Counted from the first letter of the stretch, positions 50,590 to 59,101 are shown. The stretch: DNA of 64,000 nt from Streptomyces coacervatus (GCF_029223485.1 NZ_JARHTP010000002.1:1-64000), one strand, 5' to 3'. The notes: generated by a model not told the origin, from the letters alone. Translations and numbers: made by a program.

Positions 50590-51120
50590 TCAGGCGGTGC
50601 CCGCCGGGGCGATCGTCTGCTCCTGCGCCTCCACCTCGATGGCGGCGGCGAGGAAGTCGTCGACCATCCGGTGGAAGAGGGTGGCCAGCTGCCGCAGCTC
50701 CTCCGGCTCCCAGTCGGACAGGGCCACCTGCATGCCCCGCGAACCGGCGTCACGGATGCGGGCGATGGCCTGCTGCCCGGCCTCGGTGAGCTGGATGCGC
50801 TGGGCACGGCGGTCGTCGGGGTCGGGGACGCGGGTGACATAGCCGGACTTCTGCAGCTGCTGCACCGTGCGCGTGACGTGGGACGCCTCTACTCCCAGCC
50901 GGTTGGCCAGCTCCCCCGGGCGCAGCGGCTCCGAATCGGCGACCTGACGCAGCAGCGCCACGGCCGCGCGGTCCAGCGGCACACCGGCCAGGGCCATCAG
51001 CCGGTCGTGCTGCCGGGCACGCGTGCTCAGGTAGGTGATGCGGGTGAGCGCCCGCTCGATCTCGATCACTTCGTCCGAGGCCGGGGTGTCGGGGATTTCG
51101 GGGAGCGGTGGAGTGGACAT
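50590..51120 (-). CDS. MarR-family regulator
   Basis: A 176-residue MarR protein. The winged HTH spans about residues 50-115 (RPGELANRLGVEASHVTRTV, then GYVTRVPDPDDRRAQRIQLTEAG, the DxRR wing). The flanking helices would form the dimer interface. The start at 51120 was chosen over a GTG three codons upstream. A site, TTGCGTAACTCAAGTAATC, sits 22 bp before the start and overlaps the stop of the lipoprotein gene. Closely similar sequences appear three times at 58745-58814, which suggests a small local regulon. The ligand is unknown. Confidence 0.92.
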   Translation of the reverse strand: MSTPPLPEIPDTPASDEVIEIERALTRITYLSTRARQHDRLMALAGVPLDRAAVALLRQVADSEPLRPGELANRLGVEASHVTRTVQQLQKSGYVTRVPDPDDRRAQRIQLTEAGQQAIARIRDAGSRGMQVALSDWEPEELRQLATLFHRMVDDFLAAAIEVEAQEQTIAPAGTA

Positions 51121-51141
51121 GCGATCCACTTTACCATCTTG

Positions 51142-51162
51142 TTGCGTAACTCAAGTAATCTA
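51142..51162. promoter_or_regulatory. Probable MarR operator
   Basis: TTGCGTAACTCAAGTAATC lies at 51142-51160. It shares TAACTCAAGTAA with a site at 58745-58761 and CTCAAGTAATCTA with one at 58772-58792. Its position directly before the MarR start suggests autoregulation. Confidence 0.62.
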
Positions 51163-51726
51163 CCGCGGGCATCGTCTTCCGGACCCCCGGGTGTCGAGAC
51201 CGCTCGGGCCGGTCACGGTCACCGGCAGCGGGGCGGTCCCGGGAGCAAGGACACGCTGTGCTGCGACGGCCGTGCAGATGAGCTGCGCCGCGGCGAGGTC
51301 GGCCGGGTTCCCCGGATTGACGGAGAGCCGGATGGTCACTCGGCCGTCGCGGGACGTCGCCTTCACCGGGTCCGAGGAGCGGGCGGCCTCCGGATGCTCC
51401 TGGGTGGGGGTGTCCGTGGGAAAGAGGGACGTGGCCGGCACGAACGCCACCGGCGGCATCAGTGTGCTCAGGCCCTCGGCCTGTTCCGCCGGGGTCGGCC
51501 CCTTGAGCAGTACCCGTACGGCCGACTCGAGATCGACCGGCCCGGCAATCCGGCGATCCACGCCGCGCAGGGCACCGTCGGCCACGAAGTACACCCGTAT
51601 CGTCGGCACGACCCCGCTCGCCGGTCCGCCCGCCTCCACCACGCCGGTCGTGGGAATGCCGCAGGAGGCGAGCGCACCCAGTGCGGGAAGCCAGGTCAGC
51701 CAGGCACATCGGCGTCCGGTTCTCAT
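51160..51726 (-). CDS. Lipoprotein with GerMN-like domain
   Basis: A 188-residue lipoprotein. The signal peptide ends in the lipobox LASC (Cys near residue 22), giving a mature start CGIPTTGVVEAGGPASG. The remainder contains a GerMN-type segment (IRVYFVADGALRGVDRRI...ESAVRVLLKGPTPAEQAEGL). Lipoproteins of this form accompany envelope-stress two-component systems in Streptomyces, where they can tune the sensor kinase. Its ATG overlaps the stop of the histidine kinase gene by 4 bp (51723-51726), so response regulator, kinase and lipoprotein form a tightly coupled unit. It should sit on the outer face of the membrane. Confidence 0.88.
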   Translation of the reverse strand: MRTGRRCAWLTWLPALGALASCGIPTTGVVEAGGPASGVVPTIRVYFVADGALRGVDRRIAGPVDLESAVRVLLKGPTPAEQAEGLSTLMPPVAFVPATSLFPTDTPTQEHPEAARSSDPVKATSRDGRVTIRLSVNPGNPADLAAAQLICTAVAAQRVLAPGTAPLPVTVTGPSGLDTRGSGRRCPR

Positions 51727-53267
51727 GATCTGCCCTCTCGTGCCGATGCGCCGCCGTCGGCCGCCGGCTGCGACAACTGCTCGTTGTGCAGCGGAAGTTC
51801 GACGGTGAAGACGGCACCGCCCTCCGGCCGGTTCGCGGCGCGCACGGTGCCGCCGTGCACGCGGACGTTCTCCGCGGTGATCGCCAGCCCCAGGCCGCTG
51901 CCCTCGGTCCGGGTGCGGGCGGCGTCCGACTTGTAGAAGCGCTCGAAGACATGGGGCAGCACGCTGTCGGGGATTCCGGGCCCGCTGTCCAGCACTTCGA
52001 TGACCGCCAGGCGCTCCGGTCCGGACCGTCCTGTCCCGGTGAGGCGGAGGAGGACCGGGCGGGCGCCGTGCCGGAGGGCGTTGCCGACCAGGTTCGCCAC
52101 GACGACGTCGAGGCGTCGGGGGTCGACCCGCCCGCGCAGTGCATCGGGTGGCGGCAACTCGGTGTCGACCACGTCGGTCCAGGCGCGGGCGGCGAGCGTG
52201 CGCCGCAGCGATTCGGCGAGGTCGATCTCATCCAGGTGCAGCACTGCCGCGCCCGCGTCGAAGCGGGAGATCTCCATCAGGTCGTCCACCAGGCGAGCCA
52301 GCTTCACGGTCTCCTGACTGATCAGCCGGACCGCGGTGGCGGTGTCCGGGTCGAGACGGGCGGCGTCCTCGTCGAGGACGTCGGTGACGGCCGACATGGC
52401 GGCCAGCGGGGTGCGCAGTTCGTGCGAGACGTCCGCGGCGAACCGGCGGGCCCGGGCCTCCATGCCGCGCAGTTCGGCCACCGACTCCTCCAGGGCGGCG
52501 GCCGTCTCGTTGAACGTGTGGGACAGATCGGCGAGTTCGTCGGAGCCGTTGACGGCGAGCCGGGTGTCCAGCCGTCCCTCGGCGATGCTGCGGGTGGCAG
52601 TGCGCAGCGCCCGCACCGGCCGCAGCACCCCGCGCGCGGCGAGCAGGGCCAGCAGCACGGCCAGCACCAGAGCGGGCACGGTGGCCCGCTCGACGGCGCG
52701 GACCAGGGCGTCGACGTACGACCGTTCCTTCGTCTGCGGCACGATCAGGAAGGCCTGCAGGCCCGAGTCGCCCACGCCTGAGACGAAGGTGACCGACATG
52801 CCGACGACGAGCGCGGTGTGGTCGCCGCTGTTCACCCGCTGGAAGACGGTGGCCAGCCTGGTGTCCACCGCCTTGCGCAGGGCTTGCGTGAGTTCCTCGA
52901 AGCGGTCGCCGGGTACGGACGTCGCGCTCAGGTCGCCGTAGGTGGCCATGACGCGCCAGGTCCCGGACGGGTCGGCTGCGGCCATGTCGGCCGCGAACCG
53001 CCGCAGTTCGGCCTCGTCCGGCGGCGCGAGGAGGCCGGGGGCGAGCCGGTTCGCCTGGGCGCGCAGCTGCGTGATCACCGTGTCCTGGCTCTGCTGGAGC
53101 ACGGCCGTGCGTGCCTCGCGGAAGCTCAGGGCGCCGGTGGTCGTCGCGGTGAGCGCGGCCACGAGCGCGAAGGCCACGACCAACCGGGTGCGCAGGCCGC
53201 GCAGTTGGGGGACCCTGACGCGCTGTGCGAGCAGCTCTCGCGCCCGGGCCTTCGGTGCGGGTGTCAC
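51723..53267 (-). CDS. Two-component sensor histidine kinase
   Basis: A 514-residue membrane kinase. A first transmembrane helix (about 33-53), an extracytoplasmic sensor loop (about 55-185), a second helix (about 195-215) and a HAMP domain precede the catalytic core. The phosphoacceptor is His282 in DVSHELRTP. The ATPase domain has the N-box NLVGNALRHG, LDSGPGIP, the F-box region and GSGLGLA. All key residues are present. The GTG start at 53267 overlaps the response regulator stop in GTGA, so the pair is translationally coupled. The stimulus is unknown; the lipoprotein downstream suggests envelope status. Confidence 0.92.
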   Translation of the reverse strand: MTPAPKARARELLAQRVRVPQLRGLRTRLVVAFALVAALTATTTGALSFREARTAVLQQSQDTVITQLRAQANRLAPGLLAPPDEAELRRFAADMAAADPSGTWRVMATYGDLSATSVPGDRFEELTQALRKAVDTRLATVFQRVNSGDHTALVVGMSVTFVSGVGDSGLQAFLIVPQTKERSYVDALVRAVERATVPALVLAVLLALLAARGVLRPVRALRTATRSIAEGRLDTRLAVNGSDELADLSHTFNETAAALEESVAELRGMEARARRFAADVSHELRTPLAAMSAVTDVLDEDAARLDPDTATAVRLISQETVKLARLVDDLMEISRFDAGAAVLHLDEIDLAESLRRTLAARAWTDVVDTELPPPDALRGRVDPRRLDVVVANLVGNALRHGARPVLLRLTGTGRSGPERLAVIEVLDSGPGIPDSVLPHVFERFYKSDAARTRTEGSGLGLAITAENVRVHGGTVRAANRPEGGAVFTVELPLHNEQLSQPAADGGASAREGRS

Positions 53268-53944
53268 AAGGAGGCGAACCGGTAGCCGAAGCCGCGCACG
53301 GTCTCGATGTAGCGGGACTCGCCCATCTTGGCGCGCAGCCGTTTGACGCAGGCGTCCACCAGGCGTGCGTCCGCGTGATAGCTGTGTTCCCAGACCGCCT
53401 CCAGGAGTTGCTGCCGGCTGAACACCTGGCCGGGCGAGGCGGACAGGGTCAGCAGAAGCCGCAGTTCGGAGGCGGCGAGCGCGACGGGCATGCCCCGCAG
53501 GGTGACCGAGAAGCCGGCCCGGTCGACGGTCAGGTCCCCGTAGGTGTCGAGTTTCGGTATGCCGCCGTCGGCGGGTGTCGCGGCGGCCCGGCGCAGCACG
53601 GCACGGATGCGTGCCTCCAGCACCCGGGCCTGCACGGGCTTGACCACGTAGTCGTCTGCTCCGGCCTCCAGCCCTACGACGATGTCCTCGTCGTCGCCCC
53701 GCGCGGTGGCCATGATGATCGGCAGCGTCTGGTCGAGGCCGCGCAGCGCGCGGCACACGTCCAGGCCCGGCATGCCGGGCAGCATCAGGTCCAGCACCGC
53801 GACGTCCGGCCGGAAGGAAGTCACCCGCGCCAGCCCCTCCTCCCCCGTCACGGCGGTGACGACCTCGTGCTTCTGGCGGCGCAGGGCCAGGGCGACGCCC
53901 TCCCGCACGGCGCGGTCGTCCTCGATCAGCAGTACTCGTGGCAT
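53264..53944 (-). CDS. OmpR-family response regulator
   Basis: A 226-residue regulator. The receiver domain has the acidic pair in LLIEDDRAVREG, phosphoacceptor Asp52 in VLDLMLPG, and Lys in YVVKPVQARV. The C-terminal winged helix (about 130-226) ends with the typical RLRAKMGESRYIETVRGFGYRF. It is the first gene of the regulator-kinase-lipoprotein operon and diverges from the DUF3152 gene. The 140-bp gap between them contains several GATCAC/GTGATC half sites and could hold its promoter. The target genes are unknown. It resembles the Cse type in layout, but no sigma factor gene is present, so I give no symbol. Confidence 0.92.
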   Translation of the reverse strand: MPRVLLIEDDRAVREGVALALRRQKHEVVTAVTGEEGLARVTSFRPDVAVLDLMLPGMPGLDVCRALRGLDQTLPIIMATARGDDEDIVVGLEAGADDYVVKPVQARVLEARIRAVLRRAAATPADGGIPKLDTYGDLTVDRAGFSVTLRGMPVALAASELRLLLTLSASPGQVFSRQQLLEAVWEHSYHADARLVDACVKRLRAKMGESRYIETVRGFGYRFASL

Positions 53945-54084
53945 GGGCTCAGTATCGGCACGACCCGGGGCCGGCCGGGGCTCTGTTACCGGATGATCAC
54001 ATGGGCCGAGAACCGCCAGGGCGTTATCTTTTCGTGATCGTTCGGGCCAGATCCCATCACATCGCGATCACAACCTGAACAACC

Positions 54085-54939
54085 ATGACCGCGCACAAAG
54101 CAACTCGCTCGCCCAGTCGCCGTCGTCGAGGTGGTGCCACCCATGCCGTCGCCCGTCGGCCGAGGACGAAACTGTGGGGAGGTCTGGTTGCGCTGACCAT
54201 CCTGAGCGTCACCGGATTCGCGGCCGTCGGCTGGGCCTCCGCCGACGGGCACGGCGCCCAGGCCCGGCCCGACGAGCACGCGAAGGAGAGCTCGGGGCCC
54301 ATGCGTCCATCCCGCAACACGACGCCCGCGCCCAGCCCGTCCCGCAGCGCCTCCACCCCGCCCGCCCCGAAGATCCCGGCCACGGGACCGGGCACATACA
54401 CCACCGCGCCCGGCGGAAGCGGCAAGGTCGGGACCGGCACGGCACTGCGCTATCGGGTCGAGGTCGAGGACGGCATCGACCTGTCCACCGCCTCCGTTGC
54501 CAAGGAGGTGGAGCGCATACTTGCCGACCCGCGAGGCTGGACGGCCGACGGCCACTCGGCGTTCCAGCGGGTCTCCAGCGGGCCCACCGACTTCGTCGTA
54601 CGGGTCGCGACCCCGGGGACCGTGGACAGGACGTGCGCCGAGGGGGGTCTGGACACCGAGGGCAGGTACAACTGCAGCGTCGGCCACAAAGTCATGGCCA
54701 ACCTCGAACGCTGGCTGCTCGCCACCCCCGTCTACGCCAAGGACGTGACCGCCTACCACGCGCTGATCATCAACCACGAGGTCGGTCACTTCCTCGGCCA
54801 CGGCCATGTCGGCTGCCCGGGCCCGGGACGGCCGGCCCCCGCGATGATGCAGCAGATCAAGGGCATGCACGGCTGCGTGCCCAACGTATGGCCGTACGAC
54901 GAGCGGGGCCGGTACATCACCGGCCCCGCCGCCCCTTGA
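54085..54939 (+). CDS. DUF3152 putative zinc-protease-like membrane protein
   Basis: A 284-residue protein. A basic N-terminus is followed by one membrane helix (about 31-52), then a Pro/Ser-rich linker and the DUF3152 domain from about residue 110. The domain contains HEVGHFLGHGHVGC beginning at His231, an HExxHxxGHxxxC pattern like that of zinc metalloproteases. Two more Cys flank it. It should be anchored with the domain outside the cell. DUF3152 is widespread in actinomycetes and, to my knowledge, its function is not established. It diverges from the OmpR-type regulator, which may control it. Confidence 0.88.
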   Translation: MTAHKATRSPSRRRRGGATHAVARRPRTKLWGGLVALTILSVTGFAAVGWASADGHGAQARPDEHAKESSGPMRPSRNTTPAPSPSRSASTPPAPKIPATGPGTYTTAPGGSGKVGTGTALRYRVEVEDGIDLSTASVAKEVERILADPRGWTADGHSAFQRVSSGPTDFVVRVATPGTVDRTCAEGGLDTEGRYNCSVGHKVMANLERWLLATPVYAKDVTAYHALIINHEVGHFLGHGHVGCPGPGRPAPAMMQQIKGMHGCVPNVWPYDERGRYITGPAAP

Positions 54940-54942
54940 GCT

Positions 54943-56127
54943 TCAGCCCCGTGTCGCGGTCACCTCGGTGAGCACGGCCTGGCCCCAGGCGGCCCGGGCC
55001 GCTATCGCCTGCCGCCACAGCCGGATGGCCTTGGGCGGCATGCCCACCGCAAGCGCGCCGCTCACCCGCTCGCCGGTGCGGTACGCGGCCACGAACCTGC
55101 CCTCGGCCAAGTCCCCGTCGACGACGGCGACTTCGTCGTGCCCGCGGAGATAGCCGTAGGCCTGGACCTTCATGTCGTACTGGTCGGACCAGAAGTACGG
55201 CACCGGGGCGAACGGCTTGCGGGCGTCGGGGCGCAGCAGGTTGCGGGCGGCGGCCATGCCCTGTTCGGCGGCGTTGGTGCGGTGCTCGATCCGCATCGAG
55301 GTGCCGAACAGGGGGTTGTGCCAGCGGGCGACGTCGCCGGCCGCGTACACGTTGCGGGCCGCCTCGCAGTACTCGTCGCAGACCACGCCGTCGCCGACGG
55401 CCAGCCCACTGCCCTCCAGCCACTCGGTGTTGGGCTGAGAGCCGACGGCGACCAACACCTCGTCGCCCTCGACGAGTTCGCCGTCCGCGAGCCGCACCCC
55501 GTCCTCCGTCACCTCGCTCACGGTGACCCCGCAGCGCAGGTCCACGCCCCGCTCGACATGGGCGCGGGTGAGCAGCGCGCCGACCTCGGCGCCGACGGCG
55601 TGGGCCAGCGGCACGGGCGCCGGTTCGAGGAGGGTGACCTTGGCGCCGAGCCGCCAGGCCACGGCGGCGGCCTCGGCCCCGAGGAAACCGGCGCCCACCA
55701 CGACCAGGCGCAGCCCCGGCCCGAGCCGGTCCCGCAGCATGAGTGCGTCGTCGAGGGTGCGCAGCACGTGCGCGCCCTCACCGGGCAGCCGGCGCGGACG
55801 TACGCCGGTGGCCACGATCAGCCCGTCGTACGGCACTTCGGTGCCGTCGGCCAACTGCACTGTGTGCTCGGCGAGTTGGAGGCCGGTGGCCGCCACTCCG
55901 AGGCGCAGGTCCAGGTCGAGTGCGGCCAGGTCGGCGGGCGGGCGCAGAGCCAGCCGCTCGGGCTGCCATTCCGCGGCCAGCACCTGCTTGGAGAGCGGCG
56001 GGCGGTCGTACGGGGCCTGGGGCTCGTCGCCCACAAGGGTGAGGGTGCCGTCGTAGCCCTCTCGGCGGAGCGTCTCGGCCGCCGCGAGTCCGGCGGCCGA
56101 GGCGCCCACCACTGCGATCCGCTTCAC
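54943..56127 (-). CDS. NAD(P)H-ferredoxin reductase for P450
   Basis: A 394-residue FAD/NAD(P) oxidoreductase of the ferredoxin-reductase (rubredoxin/putidaredoxin reductase) type. FAD-binding GASAAGLAAAE lies near the N-terminus. APYDRPPLSK and LIVATGVRPR are family marks, and the NAD-binding VVVGAGFLGAEAAAV starts near residue 146. The FAD-contacting YAAGDVARW is near 270. It should carry electrons from NAD(P)H to the adjacent ferredoxin. The GTG start overlaps the ferredoxin stop by 4 bp (GTGA), so the three genes P450-ferredoxin-reductase form a full electron-transfer operon. Confidence 0.92.
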   Translation of the reverse strand: MKRIAVVGASAAGLAAAETLRREGYDGTLTLVGDEPQAPYDRPPLSKQVLAAEWQPERLALRPPADLAALDLDLRLGVAATGLQLAEHTVQLADGTEVPYDGLIVATGVRPRRLPGEGAHVLRTLDDALMLRDRLGPGLRLVVVGAGFLGAEAAAVAWRLGAKVTLLEPAPVPLAHAVGAEVGALLTRAHVERGVDLRCGVTVSEVTEDGVRLADGELVEGDEVLVAVGSQPNTEWLEGSGLAVGDGVVCDEYCEAARNVYAAGDVARWHNPLFGTSMRIEHRTNAAEQGMAAARNLLRPDARKPFAPVPYFWSDQYDMKVQAYGYLRGHDEVAVVDGDLAEGRFVAAYRTGERVSGALAVGMPPKAIRLWRQAIAARAAWGQAVLTEVTATRG

Positions 56128-56318
56128 TTCTCGACCAGACGGATCGCAGCGGCCGGGCAGACCGCGATGGCTTCCTTGACGTCGTCGAGGAGTTCGGGCG
56201 CGGGCTGGTCGTCCAGCAGGATCGCGATGCCGTCGTCGTCCTGGTCGAAGACGTCCATCGCGGCGAGCACGCACTGCCCCGAGGCGACGCACTTGTCGGC
56301 TTCGAGTTCCACCTTCAT
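56124..56318 (-). CDS. [3Fe-4S] ferredoxin
   Basis: A 64-residue ferredoxin. Three cluster Cys are visible: Cys10 and Cys16 (CVASGQC) and Cys54 (VCPAAAI). The residue where a fourth Cys would sit is Ala, the pattern of [3Fe-4S] ferredoxins that serve actinomycete P450s. The start at 56318 was chosen because GGGG lies 7 bp upstream and the N-terminus MKVELEADKC matches the family. It lies 76 bp after the P450 stop and overlaps the reductase start by 4 bp. It is cytoplasmic. Confidence 0.93.
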   Translation of the reverse strand: MKVELEADKCVASGQCVLAAMDVFDQDDDGIAILLDDQPAPELLDDVKEAIAVCPAAAIRLVEK

Positions 56319-56394
56319 GTCGATCCCCTTCATCATGTGTGGTTCGTGGTGTGTGGTTCTTGTTCGTTTGCGGGAGTGTTCGAGGCGGGAACCG

Positions 56395-57627
56395 TCACCA
56401 GGCGACGGGCAGTTCGTGCACGCCGTAGATGAATGCGTCGTGCTTGAACTTGACGTCCTGGAGGTCGCAGGCGAGCTTGAGCGTCGGGATGCGCCTGTAG
56501 AGGGTGCCGTAGACGACCTGGAGTTCCATCCGGGCCAGCGGCTGGCCCAGGCACTGGTGGACGCCGAAACCGAAGGCGACATGCCGGCGGGCGTCGCGGG
56601 TGATGTCGAGCCGGTCGGGGTCGGGGAAGACCTCGGGGTCACGGTTGGCGATCTCGTTGACCATGATGACGCCCTCGCCGGCCTTGATGACCTGCCCGGC
56701 GATCTCGATGTCCTCGGTGACCGCGCGGCGCCGCCCCAGGTGGGTGATGTTCAGGTAGCGCAGCAGTTCCTCGACGGTGGAGGCGACGAGTTGTGGATCG
56801 TCGGTCTTGCGGAGCAGGGCGAGTTGGCCGGGGTTCTCCAGGAGGGCGAGGGTGCCCAGCGCGATCATGTTGGCGGTGGTCTCGTGGCCCGCGATCAGCA
56901 GGAGGAGCGCCATTTCCGTCGCCTGCTGGTGGTCGATCTCACCCGCCGTGATGCGTGCGGCGATGCTCGACAACAGGTCGTCCTTCGGTTCGGCGAGGCG
57001 CCGGCCGATGAGGCCGGCCAGATACCCGGCCACCTCCCGGCTCGCCCGTCCGCGCTGCTCGGGGGTGGCGTCGCGGTGGACCATGGTCTTGGTGTTGTCC
57101 TGGAAGAAGGCGTGGTCGTCGTAGGGCACGCCGAGCAGTTCGCAGATCACCAGCGAGGGGATCGGGAGGGCGAACGCCTCGACGAGGTCCACCGGCTGCG
57201 GACCGGCCAGCATGTCGTCGATCAGACCGTCCACGATTCGCTGCACGGCGGGCCGCAGGGCCTCCACCTTCTTGATGGCGAACGGCGCCGTCACCATCCG
57301 GCGCAGCCGGGCGTGTTCGGGGTCGTCCATCATGATGAAGCTGAGCTTGCCGTCCCCGGCCCCGGGCGAGGCCTTGGTCGGGTAGCCCGGCCGGTCGGTG
57401 TCGGCGCTGACCCGGGGGTCGCCGAGCACGGCCCGCTGCTCGGCGTAACGGGTCACGAGCCAGGGCTCGCTGCCGTCCCACAGCCGTACCTTCGTGAGCG
57501 GTGCTTCTCCCTGCAGGCCCTTGAGGGCGGGCGGCGGGTCGAAGGGGCATCGGCCCGCCCGGGGCATCGGGAACTCCGGGACGGCGTCCGGCACTTCGGG
57601 CGCGGGTCCGGCCAGTGTGTCGGCCAT
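56395..57627 (-). CDS. CYP105-like cytochrome P450
   Basis: A 410-residue P450. The I-helix has IAGHETTAN, the K-helix ExxR is EELLR, and the heme loop FGFGVHQCLGQPLARMEL carries Cys359. These motifs and the overall sequence fit the CYP105 family, common in Streptomyces for xenobiotic oxidation and for tailoring of secondary metabolites. Its own ferredoxin and reductase follow in the same operon, which favours a general or xenobiotic role. The 354 bp upstream contain an inverted repeat (57821-57847) that may be an operator. The gene encoding an atypical OmpR-type regulator lies upstream in the same direction. Confidence 0.93.
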   Translation of the reverse strand: MADTLAGPAPEVPDAVPEFPMPRAGRCPFDPPPALKGLQGEAPLTKVRLWDGSEPWLVTRYAEQRAVLGDPRVSADTDRPGYPTKASPGAGDGKLSFIMMDDPEHARLRRMVTAPFAIKKVEALRPAVQRIVDGLIDDMLAGPQPVDLVEAFALPIPSLVICELLGVPYDDHAFFQDNTKTMVHRDATPEQRGRASREVAGYLAGLIGRRLAEPKDDLLSSIAARITAGEIDHQQATEMALLLLIAGHETTANMIALGTLALLENPGQLALLRKTDDPQLVASTVEELLRYLNITHLGRRRAVTEDIEIAGQVIKAGEGVIMVNEIANRDPEVFPDPDRLDITRDARRHVAFGFGVHQCLGQPLARMELQVVYGTLYRRIPTLKLACDLQDVKFKHDAFIYGVHELPVAW

Positions 57628-57981
57628 GGCTCTCCTCGGTGGTGGGGGGCTCCGATCGGGGCGGAGCGCCGGGGTGAAGTGGTCGAGGCCTCGATGAGCA
57701 CATGCAAACAGAGGGGGCTGACGCCTTCCGGTCAGTTCCCTGACAGAAAGCTGACGTGGCCCGGATCACATCGCGAGTTGAGGGGCTGGTGGAGGCGGGG
57801 CGGCGCAGGCCTGATCATTACAACTCACTTGAGAACAGTGTGAGTTGATGCGGCGGAGTGACGCTTCGGAGAACAGTTGCGGGTACGTCGCGAGGGCGGT
57901 GCCATGTCACATAGCACCGCCCCCATGAGAGAACGGTCAGACCCCTCCGACCCTTTGCTCCCCGCCCGGCCGGCCCCTCCG
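57628..57981. promoter_or_regulatory. Promoter region of the P450 operon
   Basis: A 354-bp gap without a recognisable gene. It contains an inverted repeat with 8-bp arms, CAACTCAC and GTGAGTTG, separated by 11 bp (57821-57847). The left part, ACTCACTTGAG, partly resembles the complement of the MarR-type motif AACTCAAGTAA seen at 51142 and 58745. A second weak pair, GTCAGTTCCCTGAC, lies at about 57732-57745. Either could control the P450 operon. Confidence 0.55.
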
Positions 57982-58722
57982 TCACTCCTCCCCGTCAGCC
58001 ACCCCCAGCCAATAGCCGAACCCCCTGCGCGTATGGATCAGCACCGGCGCCTCCCGGTCCACCTTGCGGCGCAGACGGGAGACAAGCTGCTCGATCGCGT
58101 TGCCGCCGCGGAAGTCGCCCCAGACGTAGCGGCCGATCTGCTCCTTGGACAGCACCCGGTGCGCATTGACGAGGAGGTGGCGCAGCAGCCGGTACTCGGC
58201 GGGCGTGAGGTCGAGCGCCCGCGTCCCGCGCCGGGCCTGACATCGGGCGTCGTCCAGGACGAGGTCACGGTAGGCGAGCGCGCCGTCCCGGCGCTGGCCG
58301 CGATGCGGGCCGCGCAGCAGGACCCGCATCCTGGCCAGGACCTCGGCCACCCGGAACGGTTTGGTGACGTAGTCCTTCTCTCCCAGGCCCAGTTCGGGCA
58401 GCAGGCGGTCCAGGGAGTCGTACGCGGTCAGGAACAGGACCGGCGGGCGGTGGGCGGCCGGCGGGCGGCGCTCCCGGCCGAGGCCCGCGAGGTCCGGCAG
58501 TGCAGCGTCGAGGACCACGAGGTCGAAGCGGTGCTCCATGGCCCGCGCCAGCGCCTCGGCCCCGGTGCCCGCCAGGCTGATCCGGTAGCCCGCCAACTCC
58601 AGGGTGGTCGACAGCAGTTCGGCGAGATCCGGTTCGCCCGCGACGACCAGGACATGCTGTCCGGCCCCGCGAGCGAGCGCCGGCCTCTCGCTGACGGTGC
58701 CGTCGGGGGACGAGGGAGGCAT
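57982..58722 (-). CDS. Atypical OmpR-family response regulator
   Basis: A 246-residue protein. The receiver domain keeps a phosphoacceptor-like Asp72 (VVLDAALPD) and Lys in YVTKPF. The usual acidic pair is lost: the strand reads VLVVAGEPDLAE where VVDDE is normal, leaving one Glu. The DNA-binding winged helix is intact (LTPAEYRLLRHLLVNAHRVL...VSRLRRKVD...IHTRRGFGYWLG). No kinase gene is adjacent on this strand. It may act without phosphorylation or respond to another signal. The ATG at 58722 was preferred to the GTG at 58731 because of AGGGTGAG. Three MarR-like sites lie directly upstream. Confidence 0.88.
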   Translation of the reverse strand: MPPSSPDGTVSERPALARGAGQHVLVVAGEPDLAELLSTTLELAGYRISLAGTGAEALARAMEHRFDLVVLDAALPDLAGLGRERRPPAAHRPPVLFLTAYDSLDRLLPELGLGEKDYVTKPFRVAEVLARMRVLLRGPHRGQRRDGALAYRDLVLDDARCQARRGTRALDLTPAEYRLLRHLLVNAHRVLSKEQIGRYVWGDFRGGNAIEQLVSRLRRKVDREAPVLIHTRRGFGYWLGVADGEE

Positions 58723-58744
58723 GGCACTCACCCTACCGTTCTGC

Positions 58745-58814
58745 TTGCCTAACTCAAGTAAATCTCTTCCATTGCTTGACTCAAGTAATCTATCTATGCT
58801 TGCCTAACGCAAGC
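58745..58814. promoter_or_regulatory. Three tandem MarR-like sites
   Basis: Site 1 is TTGCCTAACTCAAGTAA (58745-58761). Site 2 is TTGCTTGACTCAAGTAATC (58772-58790). Site 3 is GCTTGCCTAACGCAAGC (58798-58814), an inverted repeat with GCTTGC arms. They share TTGC...CAAG spacing and match the site before the MarR gene at 51142. They lie just upstream of the atypical response regulator gene. The rest of the gap up to 59101 shows no gene I can support. Confidence 0.68.
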
Positions 58815-59101
58815 AACCCGTATTGCACCCCCGTCGACTTCGGCCGGCGCCTCATGACCGCGGTGCCGCGGTGGCCGACCCGGCTGCTGCCCGTCGCCGG
58901 CGTGGAGAGGTAGGCGCTCACCCGCAAGGGCCCGCACGATCCGCCCGCGGCCGAGCCGGTCGCACGGGAGTCCGCCCGCGTCTGGCCTCGCCCCCTTCCC
59001 CCCGAGGGGGTCGCCCGTGCCCAGGACACGGCCGGCCCTCGTTCGTCGTTCCCGGCGGGCATCGCCCACCATGGCTTCCAGGACCCGACCGGAGAGACGC
59101 G

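Noticed and set aside
51160..53944. Naming the operon cseB-cseC-cseA
   Set aside because: The layout is similar, but no sigE-type gene is present and the gene order differs, so symbols are not justified.
53986..54870. 294-codon minus-strand frame over the DUF3152 gene
   Set aside because: It is a shadow of the plus-strand DUF3152 gene, which has a membrane helix and HExxH motif.
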